The notes: generated by a model not told the origin, from the letters alone. 64,000 nt of DNA from Rhododendron vialii (GCF_030253575.1 NC_080557.1:45770501-45834500), one strand, 5' to 3'. Shown: positions 1 to 11,739, counted from the first letter of the stretch. Numbers and translations are program-made.

Positions 1-1459
1 ATAACTCATAAGGATTGTCAGAGCAACCCAAAATAACCAGGACAAAGTTACAAGGCCTTGTAAACATAGTTTGGATGAGCCGGTAAGGAAAAGAAAACAA
101 AGTTTGGACGAATAACCAAAGAAGTCCTCTATGTTTGAGCCTGCCTGTTAATTGTGCATTTGAAAAAGTTGTGGGTCTCACATTCTTCTTGGCATGGACT
201 CCTGATGATCTTTTTCTAGAGGGTGAAGAAACCATTTTACCCAACCGAAACGTGAAGAACCCATGGCAGTTAAAGATTTCTCCACAGTGAACATGTAGGA
301 CTAAGGGGAGGGCTAGACCAAAACTGACTCTAGAGACGGTAGTTCAAAAGAATCTAGGTTTTTTGCATAGGATGAAATATGACGCCCTTGACAACACTCA
401 ATGGAGAAAACGGATTCATGTAGCCAACCCCAATTGACTGGGACTTCAGGCTCGGTTTGGTTAGTATGGTGAGCATGCAAGACAGTCTTTTATGGAAGTC
501 AACTAAGATATTATATAACCAATATGACTCTCCTAGATGGTATTGCAAATCAACTAGAGTGCAGAACGTTCTGTCAACTTGTGATGACTTTAAAAGTAAA
601 TATCACGCTCCTTCAAGCCCAACACTAAGGAAATTTCTGAGAACCAAACTCGTCCATACACGAAACAGATGTAAATCGCACAAGAGTCAGCAGTTCAATC
701 ATCTACGAGACATTGTTCTGCATCCATAAAACATGCCATTCACAAGTTCTGAATAAAGAAACACCCACCATACAATAATTGAGCAGTTGAATCCATTATA
801 CCACATTCTTATGTATCTATCAAATGCGCCATTTTCAAGATGGATTGGAAATCAATTAAAGTACAAATTGTTTTGTCTACTCTTGACGAATTCAAAAATT
901 AAAGTACTACTCTGCTTCAATCCCGACTCTAAGCAAAAATTTTGAGAGAGGACAGGAAATAGCCCTTCACCCTTTAGCAACTAACAACTTAGAATCTCTT
1001 GGTTCAGATGGGAATGCATCTGTTTCAAACATGTCCATTAGCTAGAAGGCGTTTCTATGTATCTATAAAACAGTTCATTCCCAAGTTGTGTAAAAAACAA
1101 ATTCAATCATAAGATAGTTCAATCAATTAGAAGACATTGTTAGGTATCTATCAAATGACGTGCTCTCAAGTTCTGATTTCAATAAATGTGGTCATGCGTT
1201 AATCCAGAAGTTCATTCCCTAGTTCTGTAAAAACAAATTCGATCTTATGATAGTTCAGCAGTTCAATCAATCAGATCTTACTGTTGGGTATCTATCGAAT
1301 GACGCATTGTCAAGTTCTGATTTCAATCAATTCGGTTGTCCGATAATTCAGCAGTTGAATCCATTGCAAGACATTCTTACGTATCTATCAAACGCGTCAT
1401 TCTCAAGGTACGACTAAACCAAACTCAATATGCTCAAGAACAATCATGCGCAAACGCAC
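1..1459. repeat. Putative intron or intergenic DNA with degenerate repeats
   Basis: No coding exon was recognised here. If the gene at 1460-1798 continues, this stretch is its next intron. Between about 680 and 1400 the same phrases recur in imperfect form: 'cagttgaatccatt', 'gtatctatcaaatg', 'tcaagttctgatttcaat'. This suggests several diverged copies of a unit of roughly 100-200 bp. I see no intact element boundaries. The open frames here are short and have no recognisable product. Confidence 0.4.
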
Positions 1460-1798
1460 CTGCTACACCCATGATAAATGTAAAGGTCGTTGAGTGCACT
1501 CAAAGCAACGCCACCAGTGAGGCAGATCAAGGCGCCGGAAACCACTCTGCGGCCCCATGGACTGCTCTTGGGTTCCTCCGCCGACTTTGCCAAACTGCTT
1601 ACACACGAAGCGGAATTCTGTCACAATACATTCTCGCTATGCTATTTCCTACTAAAAAACTATTGTTCATGAGAAATTGAGATCATTAGGGCTCTCAATC
1701 AGCCCTTGTATTGATTTAAGTTACGATAGAGATTATTACCTTGACAGCTGCGATGTTGGAGTTCTCTTCAGGAAGGAGATTAGCCTCTTCCCTAGCAT
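1460..1798 (-). CDS. Small probable mitochondrial membrane protein, first two coding exons
   Basis: Two minus-strand exons join cleanly: 1740-1798 (ATG at 1798, donor CAAG|gtaata) and 1460-1594 (acceptor gtaagcag, donor AGCAG|gtgcgt). The frame stays open across the join and is in phase 2 at both ends. The N terminus starts MLGKRLISFLKRTPTSQL, basic and without acidic residues, as in a mitochondrial presequence. Exon 2 contains PWGRRVVSGALICLTGG followed by VALSALNDLYIYHGCS, which is one hydrophobic segment. From memory this resembles a small conserved plant protein of the cytochrome-oxidase-assembly COA1/DUF1783 type, but that identification is tentative. Further exons are expected downstream on the minus strand. 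I found none in 1-1459, so the gene either runs out of the window after a long intron or is truncated. A CT tract lies just upstream in the leader (about 1807-1823). Confidence 0.6.
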
Positions 1799-1823
1799 CT
1801 TTCCGTCTCTCTCTCTCTCTCTG

Positions 1824-3094
1824 TGTAAAGTGGAACCCTAACGGCCCAGGTAGTTAGGCCGCCTCTCAATTTTCAAGTGTTAATAATGTGGACTCGTAAA
1901 GACGGTTAAGGGCAAATTACACTATCTCGGAACGTGTTATTGTCTAATCCTCTTTTAAGTCCTAAAACTTTAAGTATTTTCTTAATTTAGATATTAAAGG
2001 AGTGGGTCTTATCAATTTGGTCCATTTGACACTATGGCTTGCCCATTAACTAATGGGTACCACTGGCGACTTTGTTTGCAGGCTGCAGCATCTTTTTTCA
2101 GCCTTATAGTTTTCCAATCTCCTTTTTTGACATTTTAGATGATTGTTAATTGTATTGCAAACATATGGAGTGTTTTTCCTTACTTTATTTTACGAGGATA
2201 ATATTCCATATAGAACGGTACATAATGATTAAGAAAGAAACATTGAAAGGTGCACAAGTATTGTTGTATATGCGACTATAATTCAACAAACAAAATGTAA
2301 GGACAACAACTTTATTATTGTCATATAAACTTTTCAGATTTAATACATCGTTTTGGGCGGCCGCCCTACGACCCTGTAGTGCACACCTCGCCCGCATTAC
2401 AGGACCCCCGAATCCTAGGAAACAGGGTTATTTCTTCATTCTAATGGCCCCGAATCCTAGGAAACAGGGTTATTTCTTCATTCTAATGGTTGATCTGGCT
2501 CACTAAGGAAGAAAGACTTGCTGGATTTAGACATTTTACAGGCTGCACGGTTATCAGCTACCATGCCATACGGCAAAACCTTTGAAGAAAATGTTGCAAA
2601 CGAAAAAGTGAAGGAAAAGAAGAATAATCAAATGTACATATAAAGTAGTACAATTTACAACAACTTAATATCATCACAACAAAATTCAAGACGTATTTTT
2701 ACTCCTCTCCCGCCATTAAAGCTCATCTTCAATCTACAGAGAATCTGTTCTCAATTCGCTAGCAATCCGGGAAGAAACCCCCTTGCATTTCGACTTCTTC
2801 CACATAAATTCCGAATATGCTCACTCAACTATACAGATATCTTCGCCGTTCCTAATAAATAAGATCAACTCTAGTGAAACAACCCGCAAGTACTACTGAT
2901 GTTCGACTTCTCCCACTTCCTACTCACTCGGCTTCGCAAGAGACTTCACCATCCTAATTCCGAAACCATGCCTGTTTTCAAACCAATAAGAGCAGGACTA
3001 CTAACACAGGGTAGCAGCAAGACTGACCAACTTTTGTGATGTTCTGTCCCGTTTGATGCAAGCATCACAGTACATCGAGAATCAAACAAATAAA
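1824..3094. other. Intergenic, AT-rich
   Basis: No gene was recognised between the 5' end of the gene at 1798 and the 3' end of the Vps62-like gene. The only structure seen is the 42-bp tandem duplication at 2406-2489. The region just before 3095 is presumably the 3'UTR of the minus-strand gene. Confidence 0.5.
2406..2489. repeat. Perfect 42-bp tandem duplication
   Basis: Two adjacent identical 42-bp units, 2406-2447 and 2448-2489, each starting ccccgaatcctaggaaacag. The second follows with no spacer. Identity appears complete, so the duplication is recent. The minus-strand and plus-strand open frames that cross it have no recognisable product. Confidence 0.9.
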
Positions 3095-6066
3095 CTAGGA
3101 TCTTTCATCACCTTCCCAGTTGTTCTTTTCCTTCGGCCCAGTAGGACCGTTCTCCCCATACAGCTCTACCGGTAACTTGTCAAAAATATTCTCCACTGAA
3201 TTTCGAAGCGCCAATGGTAAACGATTGATGATCTTACCTAGCTCAGCTCTCGAATCGTACACGACAGTCGGACCCCATTTTCTCATAAACTGCAACCAAC
3301 ATGGCTCTCTAACAATCCCTTCTCCTAGATACTCTGCTGCCATGATCTCGTAACGGGTGCTCGAATCAACATAGTAATTACTACGAGCAGCATCATTCCT
3401 CACTCCAATCCCAAGCTTTGCGGACCCCTGGATGTAGCTACCCGGATGAGGAAAACTGGCATGACCGTTTTTAGATGAGTAAATTATAGCTTTATTCCCC
3501 TCTATGAACTCTAAATCAGAAGCATCCATCCAATTCCCTCCGCTGTGTTGTGAAAAATACACACTCCAAAGCTCCCCAGTGAAGTTGCTTATTCGGAGTG
3601 TGAAATGCTCCCAATCACACACATGTTGTCCAATCTTGCTAAGGGTTCGGTTCATTACTCCAACCTTCAGGGTAGCAGGCCCATTAAAGGGACAAAATAC
3701 CCACATTACAATATCGGTGAAAGTCCCGCCTAAAGCCGGCTTCAAATGGACATAGAGGACTGCACTTTCTAAATCTCCCTTCTTGACGCTCTCTCTTCTG
3801 TCATCACTAGGTAGATCTATCCAGTAAGCCCCGTCATTTGACCCGCCACCTGGCAAATTCGAGCCTCCAGCATCAATTGCCTCGCCAACTGACTCCCCAC
3901 TTCTGCATAACAAGGCACCATTTTTGAAGAACCATGAAACAGAAGATGGCAAATAAACCTCATCGGGATGGAAGAAAATCGTGGGACCGTAGTGCCTTAT
4001 GAGCGCATGACCCTGATCCATATTCGGCATTGCTTGTAGAGTGGGACTTAAGTTCTTCAAACATGAAGGTAGCTCTCCTTCAGAACTCCAATAGCTAGTG
4101 CAGAAAAAAGTCCCCGCGGATACACCTTTCCCATTCAGTCCCCTATCAGAGGGCCTGGTGGTCCAGACTCGAAAGGCTAAGTCTGGAAAGCTATTATTGG
4201 AATCCAGCATTAGTCTATAGTTCTCGCATTTATCTGTTAGATCAGCTCGAACACATCTAAATTCTTCTAATTCAGGCTTGTCTGGCTTGATAGTGACCAC
4301 AAATCCCAAGGCTTTATATCCTTCGGGTGACATGGGTAACCAGAAGAAACCACATCCAACAAAATCTTCCTCATTCCCATCTTTTGAACTCCAGGCTAAT
4401 GCATAATCAAGGGGCTTGAGAAGAGCCGGTGGCTTGTCTTGGTTCCAAATGCATGAATATTCGGATTCAGGCGAAGTCGCTTCACGTGCGGCAAGTACAA
4501 ACCCTCTTAAAGGCTGGTCATTAGATTGACAGTAGTCACCAAGTCTAAAAAACCCATTTGGTATTCCTACAGGTTTATAAAAAGTAACACCTTTTCTCTT
4601 GTCCTGAGGAAAATTGTACTCCCAAATAAACTCAAACTTGGTGATTTCGACGACTTCTATTTCTCCCAAACTTATTCTTCCAGTGGCAAAACCTTTACCT
4701 GAGAATTCAAAGGAAAAAACTCATCAGTGAGAAGCATCAGATAGATAAGTAAATGCCAGAAGACCAACAAAATTGAGCAGTAAAAAGCCAAAATTTTCTA
4801 TCTACCTACAAGTGACAGAAATTACTCTTCTAACATTCTTAAATCAATCTCCAAGATGAACCTGGTAGCAACCAAGCATTATCACATCATCCTGAAGAAA
4901 TTCTTTTCATGACCCCCCGGAACATAAAATGTCCCATTCCCCTCTTCCATATTTGAAAGGCAGATAACTACGAGCCTAAAATTTACCAACTACTCCTTAA
5001 CCAACAATTAAAGTGACTACACAGTTATCGATCCAATAAAGAACCTACAGTACTGAAAATTCAATCCAACAAACAAGAGATCCTGAGCTATTTCTCTAGG
5101 AATTAAACAGGACAAAGTTACAATGGAAAAGGATAGATGACGAGGTTTGGAAACACCAAGACCAGATGGTTCCCTAGTGGTACAAAATTCCCATTTGTCG
5201 TTCTGAAGTTTCTATATGGACGAAATTCACAAACCAAAATTCCAGATGATTCCCATTGTTACGAAGGTTAGAAACTTTTGGATTGTGCAAAACTATCAAT
5301 AGTAAAAACTGAAAGTAAGACGATCATATCGTTGAGCTTTCCCCACGAAAGCCTTTCATCTTTCATCATGTCTTGCGCAACTTGCCCCCTTTTCAAGTTA
5401 ATGGTTGCCTCATCAATAGTTCCACATGAAACTCTGGTAGTAGTAGAACAAGTCAAAGTCACTGAAATATAAGCACAATAATGGCTAATTGTGTTGATCA
5501 GAAAAAACGCAACCGGTGGATATCCTTTTCACACCAGTTTCTCGTACATAACTTGGAGGGACAACAAACCCAAAAAAAAAAAAAAAATGCAGCCACCATG
5601 CACAAGTGTAAATAGTCAATCAAATTCAACACAACAAGAGAGGAAAAAACCAAGCTTTGTCGGAACAATAAAAGAAAGACAATTGCTGAAAACCTTTCAA
5701 ACTAGGTAATTTGACCGAGAGACGGGTGCTAATTGCCTATCAAGCCAAATGAGCCGAGATGGTTGATCAAGCTTGATTTGAAAATCTAATGAATTTCAAA
5801 ATATATTGAGCTTAGATTGTTTACGAGATGAGCCCATATCAAACGGGCTTTAATCAAGCTAAACATCAGCGAATCTCTAGCAAATTGAATTTATACATTT
5901 CAAGCCGAACGAGCCAAGGTATTATGTTGTCAAAGTTTCAGCAAAAAAAGATCGTCATACCTTGAGGCCATGTGGGAATTGGAACCGGCAGAGAGAATGC
6001 GTCGTTCTCTGTAGGTAACAGATTCGGTACCCTGCTCCAATGGAAACACTGGCACCCAAACATCAT
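3095..6066 (-). CDS. Plant Vps62/DUF946 family protein
   Basis: A two-exon gene on the minus strand. Exon 1 is 5961-6066 ([18 protein letters not shown]..., ending TWPQ G|gtatga). The intron is 4699-5960. Exon 2 is 3095-4698 (acceptor ctcag|GT AAA GGT). Joining in phase 1 gives about 569 aa, the usual length of the plant DUF946 (Pfam Vps62) family. The junction reads [16 protein letters not shown], which I recognise as the conserved N-terminal signature of that family. Further motifs are [31 protein letters not shown], and [10 protein letters not shown] near the C terminus. There is no signal peptide or transmembrane segment. In fungi Vps62 is linked to vacuolar protein sorting; the plant function is not established. 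A shorter start exists at the second ATG (6063). A long CT/GA tract lies directly upstream in the leader. Confidence 0.92.
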
Positions 6067-6071
6067 CCGAC

Positions 6072-6074
<3 letters not shown>

Positions 6075-6120
<46 letters not shown>
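6075..6120. repeat. (CT)n microsatellite in 5' leader of Vps62-like gene
   Basis: About 23 uninterrupted CT/TC units beginning 9 bp beyond the first ATG (6066), in the presumed 5'UTR; read on the minus strand it is a GA tract. Open frames that translate it as Arg-Glu or Ser-Leu repeats are artefacts. Confidence 0.95.
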
Positions 6121-6123
<3 letters not shown>

Positions 6124-6475
6124 AACGAACCTGTCATTCTCTCTCCATGTCAAATTTCATGATTTTGAATCTTTGATGATACAGTAGTTCACGTTTGTCT
6201 CCTGTGATAATTACACCGACATACCCCTATTTAGTTGAAATCACACTATAGGTCCTCTTTTCTTTAAAATATAATCGCTGAACCCCATGTCAAGAACGCC
6301 GTTTAATGCAACGGTGTGCTTATTACCATTATAGCCTCCTTTTAATTACAGTACTTTATTAACTGTAATCTCGAGTAATCAGGCTTGGTTGGACGAGTTA
6401 TAGACTTTAGGCCATGTTTGATAAGTGAGTTAGGAGTTGGGATAGGATTGTTAATCTTGTTGTCCCTTTTAACTC

Positions 6476-6608
6476 TTTGTTTGATCGCACAATAGTGGTT
6501 GGGATTAGTAATACCATGGGATTTCCAATCCTCCCAATTCATGGGATTATCAATACCACCTCCCACTAGGTATTACTAATCCTATCCCAATCTCTGTGAT
6601 GCAAAATG
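6476..6608. mobile_element. Short foldback MITE, family uncertain
   Basis: About 35-bp imperfect terminal inverted repeats: the left arm tttgatcgcacaatagtg then gggattagtaatacc matches the reverse complement of the right arm, ...ggtattactaatcctatccc then aatctctgtgatgcaaa. The flanking DNA (6409-6475) carries another copy of the internal phrase gggataggattg, so the insertion may be nested. I could not fix a target-site duplication. Confidence 0.45.
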
Positions 6609-7527
6609 ACCTCCTTACCCATGCTATTTTCTCAAATCCCAAACGTCAATTTCCCATAACAAAAGACATCAATACTAGGATGCCTTCAAGTACGAGGAAA
6701 TAAAATAATTACTAAAGCGTAGTTTCATAATTATTCAACATTGATCAATTATGCCATTGCAACGTTGAAAAGAAATTTCACAATGAGGGAAATGCATCGT
6801 GGGTTTTTGCTCAATAAGTCTCTGGAAGCAACAAAGGCATTTGAACATTCATCATAAGATAAAATGAAGAAAACATTAAATGGAAAGCAGCACAAGAGTT
6901 GATGTACTCAATTAAGATATAGTCAAGCAAAAATCCAGTTCACCAATTTTTCCAAGTAATATCAAAAACTTAACAAGCATTGATAAGCTAGTCTACATGC
7001 CCAAGCTTAATGAAGCAGTAAAAAAAAGCTAAAATAACTCGTAAGACACCATGAAGGCAAGATAATGCCACCTAGACACTAGAACTTAGCACACTAAAAC
7101 AAGAAGAAATCAAGTAAAAAAAACCATCCTCGCCATCAACTGCCTTGTCCACATGCGCCTCTCCCTCGGAACCTTGACCGGATGGTTCCATTTGTCGCAG
7201 CTCCTTATTGTACAAAATTGAAGCAATTGCAAGACACGAGATATACAAAAGAAAGTTTCTTTAATTAGGTTGTATCAAGAAAAGATTGGTATTCAGGACC
7301 CACTAAATATTATTAAAAATATTTCTTTAACTAAGTCAAATGTTTGTTGCGCGGGAGAGACTAATTTCAGTCACTTGTGAGGTTTGAGTCTCAACTTTGG
7401 AGTAACTGTAAGGTTTGAAGTGTATCTCTCTTTTTTGATAAGAAGGTTTGAAGTGTATCTTAATCTAAAGAAAAGTACAGCAATCTACCTGAGATTGGGG
7501 TAGCCTGAACTTGGTCCAAAGCCCTTT
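6609..7527. other. Intergenic, contains a dispersed repeat
   Basis: No gene was recognised. Positions 6631-6926 are a copy of a repeat also present at about 21360-21612 inside a PRP39 intron; shared blocks include gttgatgtactcaattaag and tcaaatcccaaacgtca. The rest is AT-rich without visible structure. Confidence 0.5.
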
Positions 7528-7656
7528 GGGAAATGACAGCCCAGGATGTGTTTTGATAATTAATACCCGCCAAGGACATTTTCAGCATTAAAAATGTTCT
7601 CAACATGTCTTTGACGGGTATTAATTATCAAAACACGTCATTGCCGTCATTTTCCC
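7528..7656. mobile_element. Mutator-like MITE, 129 bp, with 9-bp target duplication
   Basis: This is almost a full palindrome. The left end gggaaatgac... runs into tgttttgataattaatacc, and the right end is the reverse complement (ggtattaattatcaaaacac ... gtcattttccc). It is flanked by an exact 9-bp direct repeat, aagcccttt, at 7519-7527 and 7657-7665. Long inverted repeats plus a 9-bp duplication are the hallmark of Mutator-like elements. It has no coding capacity. The intact duplication argues for a fairly recent insertion. Confidence 0.88.
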
Positions 7657-7815
7657 AAGCCCTTTTGTCTTACATGGCTGTGCCCTTTGTATTATCATGC
7701 ACAAGTGTTCCTATCTATTCAAGTTTCCTAAACAGGCACCACTATTGTTGCAGAAACAGAAAAACCATGAGAGTGTGATTTGTAGGGACAAATGGAATAA
7801 ACTTTGAAATCATAA

Positions 7816-8790
7816 TCACTTTCCATAAATCACATCTGTAGGTGCAATCCCATATTTCCGATTCCACAAAATATGCTGCGCTTGATCAACCGATAGGTGA
7901 GTAACACCAAAAGAATAGCAATCTGTCCTGTCTAAACTCTAAAGCATTAGATGAAACTACATGCAAACGCCTTAAAGCTACCCTATCCATTTCTAACAAC
8001 TTTGAGAGAGTTTCCAATACAAGGGAAAAATGCTTCAGGCCTAGCACATAATGGTTGAAAAACAAGGAATAGTGCTCGCATATCAGCTCCAAACTGCTTA
8101 ATCCCATCGTCTGAGAATCTATAATCTCTGAATAATATGCTGCCAAAAATGAAATGGAGCCCATCTGCAACACTTCTCCGTAAGTCTGAGAAGTCGTTTG
8201 GATTGAGACACGCATCGATAAAACAAAGTCAACTTCTCAAAGTATCCAATGCTTCAAGAAACTCCACAGTTACAGAGAAATCTACGACTTCCGAAGCTCT
8301 AAATAGACCAATATCTTCCTCTTGCTCAAAGAGTTCCATAGGTTGGATATAATCCTGCAGAAGGCCAGCAATTATTTCCATTAGAAGATTCATCTCTAGA
8401 TTAGCCAAGCTCTTAATTTCTTCTCCAAAGAAGAAACAATTATCAGTAGCATCATCTTTTACATTTTCAGCAATTCTCATCTCAAGAAAATCAATATCAT
8501 CACTCCATTCATGCAGTTTAGATTCACAGTATCTAGTGCCATTAATCACCTCACATAGTGTCAACAAGGATTCATCACTGCAGTCAGTAGCAAGGAACTC
8601 AGTTCACTTGTACCTCTGAACAAGCAAAATCAAAAAGGTACCAAAATACTTTGGCTGCTGTTTATCTAATAAATTGGATCCTTGTTAAAATCCCTGGTAA
8701 AGTTTTGCAACGTTCAATCATTTCCCAAGCAAGTTTGAGAGCAGATTCTACAATAAATGGGGCTCAGAAGAGCAGCCCTACTCATTCTCT
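7816..8790 (-). pseudogene. Decayed MAG2/RINT1-TIP20-like tether gene fragment (3' end)
   Basis: Minus-strand pieces in several frames match the C-terminal part of plant MAG2 (RINT1/TIP20 family, an ER-Golgi tethering-complex subunit). In order they are SALKLAWEMIERCKTLPGI (about 8745-8690), then TLCEVINGTRYCESKLHEW plus SDDIDFLEMR, then LNPNDFSDLRRSVADGL, QFGADMRALF and RPEAFFPCI, and finally GVTHLSVDQAQHILW ending at a stop near 7816. Breaks seen: an in-frame stop before TAAKVFWYLF, another after EALDTLRS, and frame changes near 8000 and near 7905. A possible acceptor remains at 8579, so this is a genomic duplicate rather than a processed copy. The 5' two thirds of the gene are absent. It ends about 300 bp from the 3' end of the PPR gene. 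The family assignment rests on remembered motifs. Confidence 0.75.
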
Positions 8791-9087
8791 GCAAGTCCCT
8801 AGCTCTAGTATATCTCAAAATCAGAGTTCAGGGAACTGAGCATCATAACTCAGCATGCAACTAAACATGGGTAAATGCATATCAATAAGGAACTAATGCC
8901 TTTACAATTGCCATTTTCAAGATAAAGGACAACTTCTATTATGCTAAATTTGGTTTACTGTGGGGAAACCCATGAATAAAAAAATGATACAAAATAATCA
9001 AACAATCTGTGGATGTAATGAATACCCAAAACCACAGGCTCTATAATTGTTTAGTGTCTTGTACCTGTCACTGTAAACATAATTCTG

Positions 9088-11739
9088 TTACATGAGTTGT
9101 TTAGTACGTTCAGTTGGATCAAGCCCTTTGCGAAACATCTCCTCAACCCATCTTTTGGCCTCCACAGTCCTACCATGTTTGAGAAAACCATGAGCTAGGG
9201 TGTCATAAGTCCATCGATCAGGCTCATAACCTTTCTGACATAATCTGTTGAATAACTCAATAGCGTGGTCCATATGGACCATGCTTAGTCTTCTAAGCAA
9301 CATATTGTACGTGTAGATATCAAGTGGGAAGCACTGTTCAACCAATTTTTCCAAGTCCTTTACATCTTGATTCATTTTGTGGCTAGAAAAAGAACAAATC
9401 AACTGGCTAAGCAACCAACTAGACGATGTCTCATTCTGCACATCTCTTGTACGAACCCAATCCCAATAAAGCTCCTGACTTTTCAATGAATGGAGTAGAA
9501 GTACATTACCTATAAAGGACGAAATAGGACGGCCAACTTTTATCAAGTCATCAAGAAGATTTACAACCACACTATATCTATTGTTCGAGCACAGCACCTT
9601 TACAAGCTCCTCGTAACACTCTAGGCTCGGTTTCAGTTTGTTCTCCCTAATTTCTCCCAACATCTCCAATGCCAGGTCTGGTTTGTTGGCTTTGCAAAGA
9701 CCAACAATTATGGTGTTGCACAATTTCTTCCCAATCCTTCTTCTCTGGGACAAGTCCCGATAGAAATTTAGAGCATCAGAAATCTTTTCGCTCTTTAGAT
9801 AACTCTGCAACATCAGAATGTCAGAACCCAAATTGGGTTCTATACCACTTCTCGCCATCATCTCATATACTAGTCTGGCCAACTCTGGTTTTCTGGCATG
9901 TCCAGCTCCATCAATGAAAAAATTGTAAACTTGACAGCTCGGCTCATAACGAGACAATTGCATCTCCAGCAATTTGAGAAATTGCTTTTCTGGATTTTCC
10001 ATATCACATACACAACGAATGACAACTCTGTACAGTTTACGGGTAGGACTATGACCCTTCTCTTGCATTTCTAAGAGCAGTCTAGCGGCAATATCTCCCC
10101 TATTGGACTTGTTGAATCCGTATATCAAGTTGAAGTAAGTATTTCTACTCGCTACTTTGTTTGACCTGTTCAATGCCCCATGTACCAAATAACCATCTTC
10201 CACTCTCCCAGCTTTGCACAGAGCGGATATGAACTTATCATATACGGAATCACTTGGCATCATATTTCTCCCTAATGCAACGACAACCAACTCCTTCATC
10301 TTATCAAACTTACCCTCCCTGCACAAGGCATCCGCAAGGATCGAAAAGGTCTTTTTACCCGGAAAATAGCCTTGGTCAACTGAATCCTTCAAAACATGAT
10401 AGGCTTCATCAATGCTCCCATCACCACACAGAGTATTGATCAGATAGTTGTAAGCCATGCTACTCGGGGACAGCCCAAACTCATTCCTTGAATTGTACAA
10501 CTCAAGCGCAACTTCCACCATACCCGCCTTGCAAAAGAAGCATAGAGCAGCATTCATCGTGACCTCATCAGGCAAAACCCTGCGCTCATTCATCTCCATC
10601 AGCAATTCGCACACGTCTTCCAACCGGTTCTCCCTCAGAAGCCTGCAAATCAGAACATTATACCGAAACAAGTCGGGCACATACCCCTCGAGCGTCTTCT
10701 CTCTCTTAAAGAATTCCAAAGCCCCATCTATCCTCCCGGCCTGAACAAGGTCCCTAATCCAAACCCCATAAGCATCCTCCGCGCACACCATCCCCAACCC
10801 GCGAAACTCGTCCAGCAACTCACCCGCCTTCTCAAACTGATTCCTCTTGCAAAGTGCATCCACAAGGGTGCCAACAACGTGCCCGCTCAACCCCCACCCC
10901 TCACTAACCAACCCCCGAATCACCGACTCAGCCTTGTCCAACTGGTTCTGCTTACAAAAATTCTTCACCAGTATCGAATGCGTGACCTCACTATCAAATC
11001 CGCGTAACGAAATCTGTTTCGCCACGACCTCAACTGCGTCGAAATATCTCTCCTCGACCAAAGCATTCAAGAGCACATGGTAAGCGAAGCCGTCCAAATC
11101 AATCCCCTGAAACCGCATTTTACCAAACAGTTGGAGGGCAACCTCGGGCTTACCCGCGACGGCGTATCCCATGACCAGAGTGCTGTAAAACCTGACTTTG
11201 TGAGAGAAACGCTGCTTGGTGTACGTGTCGAGGAAGTCGAGCATGAGGGACATGAGCTTGGCCTTGGAGAGGATCTTGAAGATGGCGATGAAGGTGGCTC
11301 GGGTGTGGTGGAACGGGCCGGGTTGGCGGCCGGCCCAGTCGAAGAACTTAAGGCAGGAGAGCACGTCCTTTCTGGACTTGCCGTAGTTCAACACGTCCAA
11401 CACGAAGGGTTCGGACAGGCGGAGGCCCAGTTGCGTCAGGGCTAAATCGGACGAACCGGATTCCGGGCCGCCGCGGCGGAGTATGTCGAAGATCAGGTCG
11501 AGTAAGGAGTTGTTGCCGGACTTGAACCAGTCTTTGAAGGAGAGGACCACGACCTTGGCTTGCAGTTGGAGTTCATCGCTGCTGCGAATTGTTGTCGTTG
11601 TTGTTGGTGTAGATGGTGCGGTTGCGGCGGTGGCGAGTGAATTGGAAAAAAAGGGGGTGGTGGTGGTGAGGAGGAGGAAGGAGGTGGGGATGGGGGAGAG
11701 GAAAGCCCTAGTTTTGGTGATGCATCTGAGGGTTAGCAT
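9088..11739 (-). CDS. P-class pentatricopeptide repeat protein, probably mitochondrial
   Basis: A single uninterrupted frame of 883 aa from ATG 11739 (codons further upstream are in frame but have no ATG). The first ~50 residues are rich in Thr, Ser and hydrophobics with few acidic residues, consistent with an organelle transit peptide. From about residue 170 onward the protein is a chain of ~35-aa PPR motifs of plain P type, for example YNVLICRLLRENRLEDVCEL, YNYLINTLCGDGSIDEAYHV and YDTLAHGFLKHGRTVEA near the C terminus. No E, DYW or SMR extension follows; the protein ends shortly after the last repeat. PPR proteins bind organellar RNA and act in processing, stability, splicing or translation. 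The layout resembles Arabidopsis At1g71210, but that is from memory. The gene is intronless, as is usual for the family. It diverges from the small gene at 11912 across a short shared promoter. Confidence 0.93.
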   Translation of the reverse strand: MLTLRCITKTRAFLSPIPTSFLLLTTTTPFFSNSLATAATAPSTPTTTTTIRSSDELQLQAKVVVLSFKDWFKSGNNSLLDLIFDILRRGGPESGSSDLALTQLGLRLSEPFVLDVLNYGKSRKDVLSCLKFFDWAGRQPGPFHHTRATFIAIFKILSKAKLMSLMLDFLDTYTKQRFSHKVRFYSTLVMGYAVAGKPEVALQLFGKMRFQGIDLDGFAYHVLLNALVEERYFDAVEVVAKQISLRGFDSEVTHSILVKNFCKQNQLDKAESVIRGLVSEGWGLSGHVVGTLVDALCKRNQFEKAGELLDEFRGLGMVCAEDAYGVWIRDLVQAGRIDGALEFFKREKTLEGYVPDLFRYNVLICRLLRENRLEDVCELLMEMNERRVLPDEVTMNAALCFFCKAGMVEVALELYNSRNEFGLSPSSMAYNYLINTLCGDGSIDEAYHVLKDSVDQGYFPGKKTFSILADALCREGKFDKMKELVVVALGRNMMPSDSVYDKFISALCKAGRVEDGYLVHGALNRSNKVASRNTYFNLIYGFNKSNRGDIAARLLLEMQEKGHSPTRKLYRVVIRCVCDMENPEKQFLKLLEMQLSRYEPSCQVYNFFIDGAGHARKPELARLVYEMMARSGIEPNLGSDILMLQSYLKSEKISDALNFYRDLSQRRRIGKKLCNTIIVGLCKANKPDLALEMLGEIRENKLKPSLECYEELVKVLCSNNRYSVVVNLLDDLIKVGRPISSFIGNVLLLHSLKSQELYWDWVRTRDVQNETSSSWLLSQLICSFSSHKMNQDVKDLEKLVEQCFPLDIYTYNMLLRRLSMVHMDHAIELFNRLCQKGYEPDRWTYDTLAHGFLKHGRTVEAKRWVEEMFRKGLDPTERTKQLM

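Noticed and set aside
5938-6187. Frames encoding Arg-Glu or Ser-Leu runs on both strands
   Set aside because: Translation of the CT/GA microsatellite in the Vps62-like leader. Only the MFGCQCF... part is real, as coding exon 1.
8651-8839. 62-aa plus-strand frame
   Set aside because: The minus strand here matches the MAG2-like fragment (SALKLAWEMIERC), so the plus frame is its shadow.
11077-11445. 122-aa plus-strand frame with acidic composition
   Set aside because: It lies antisense inside the intact PPR coding sequence and its composition (GEDLEDGDEGG...) follows from the complementary codons; no start context or homologue is recognised.
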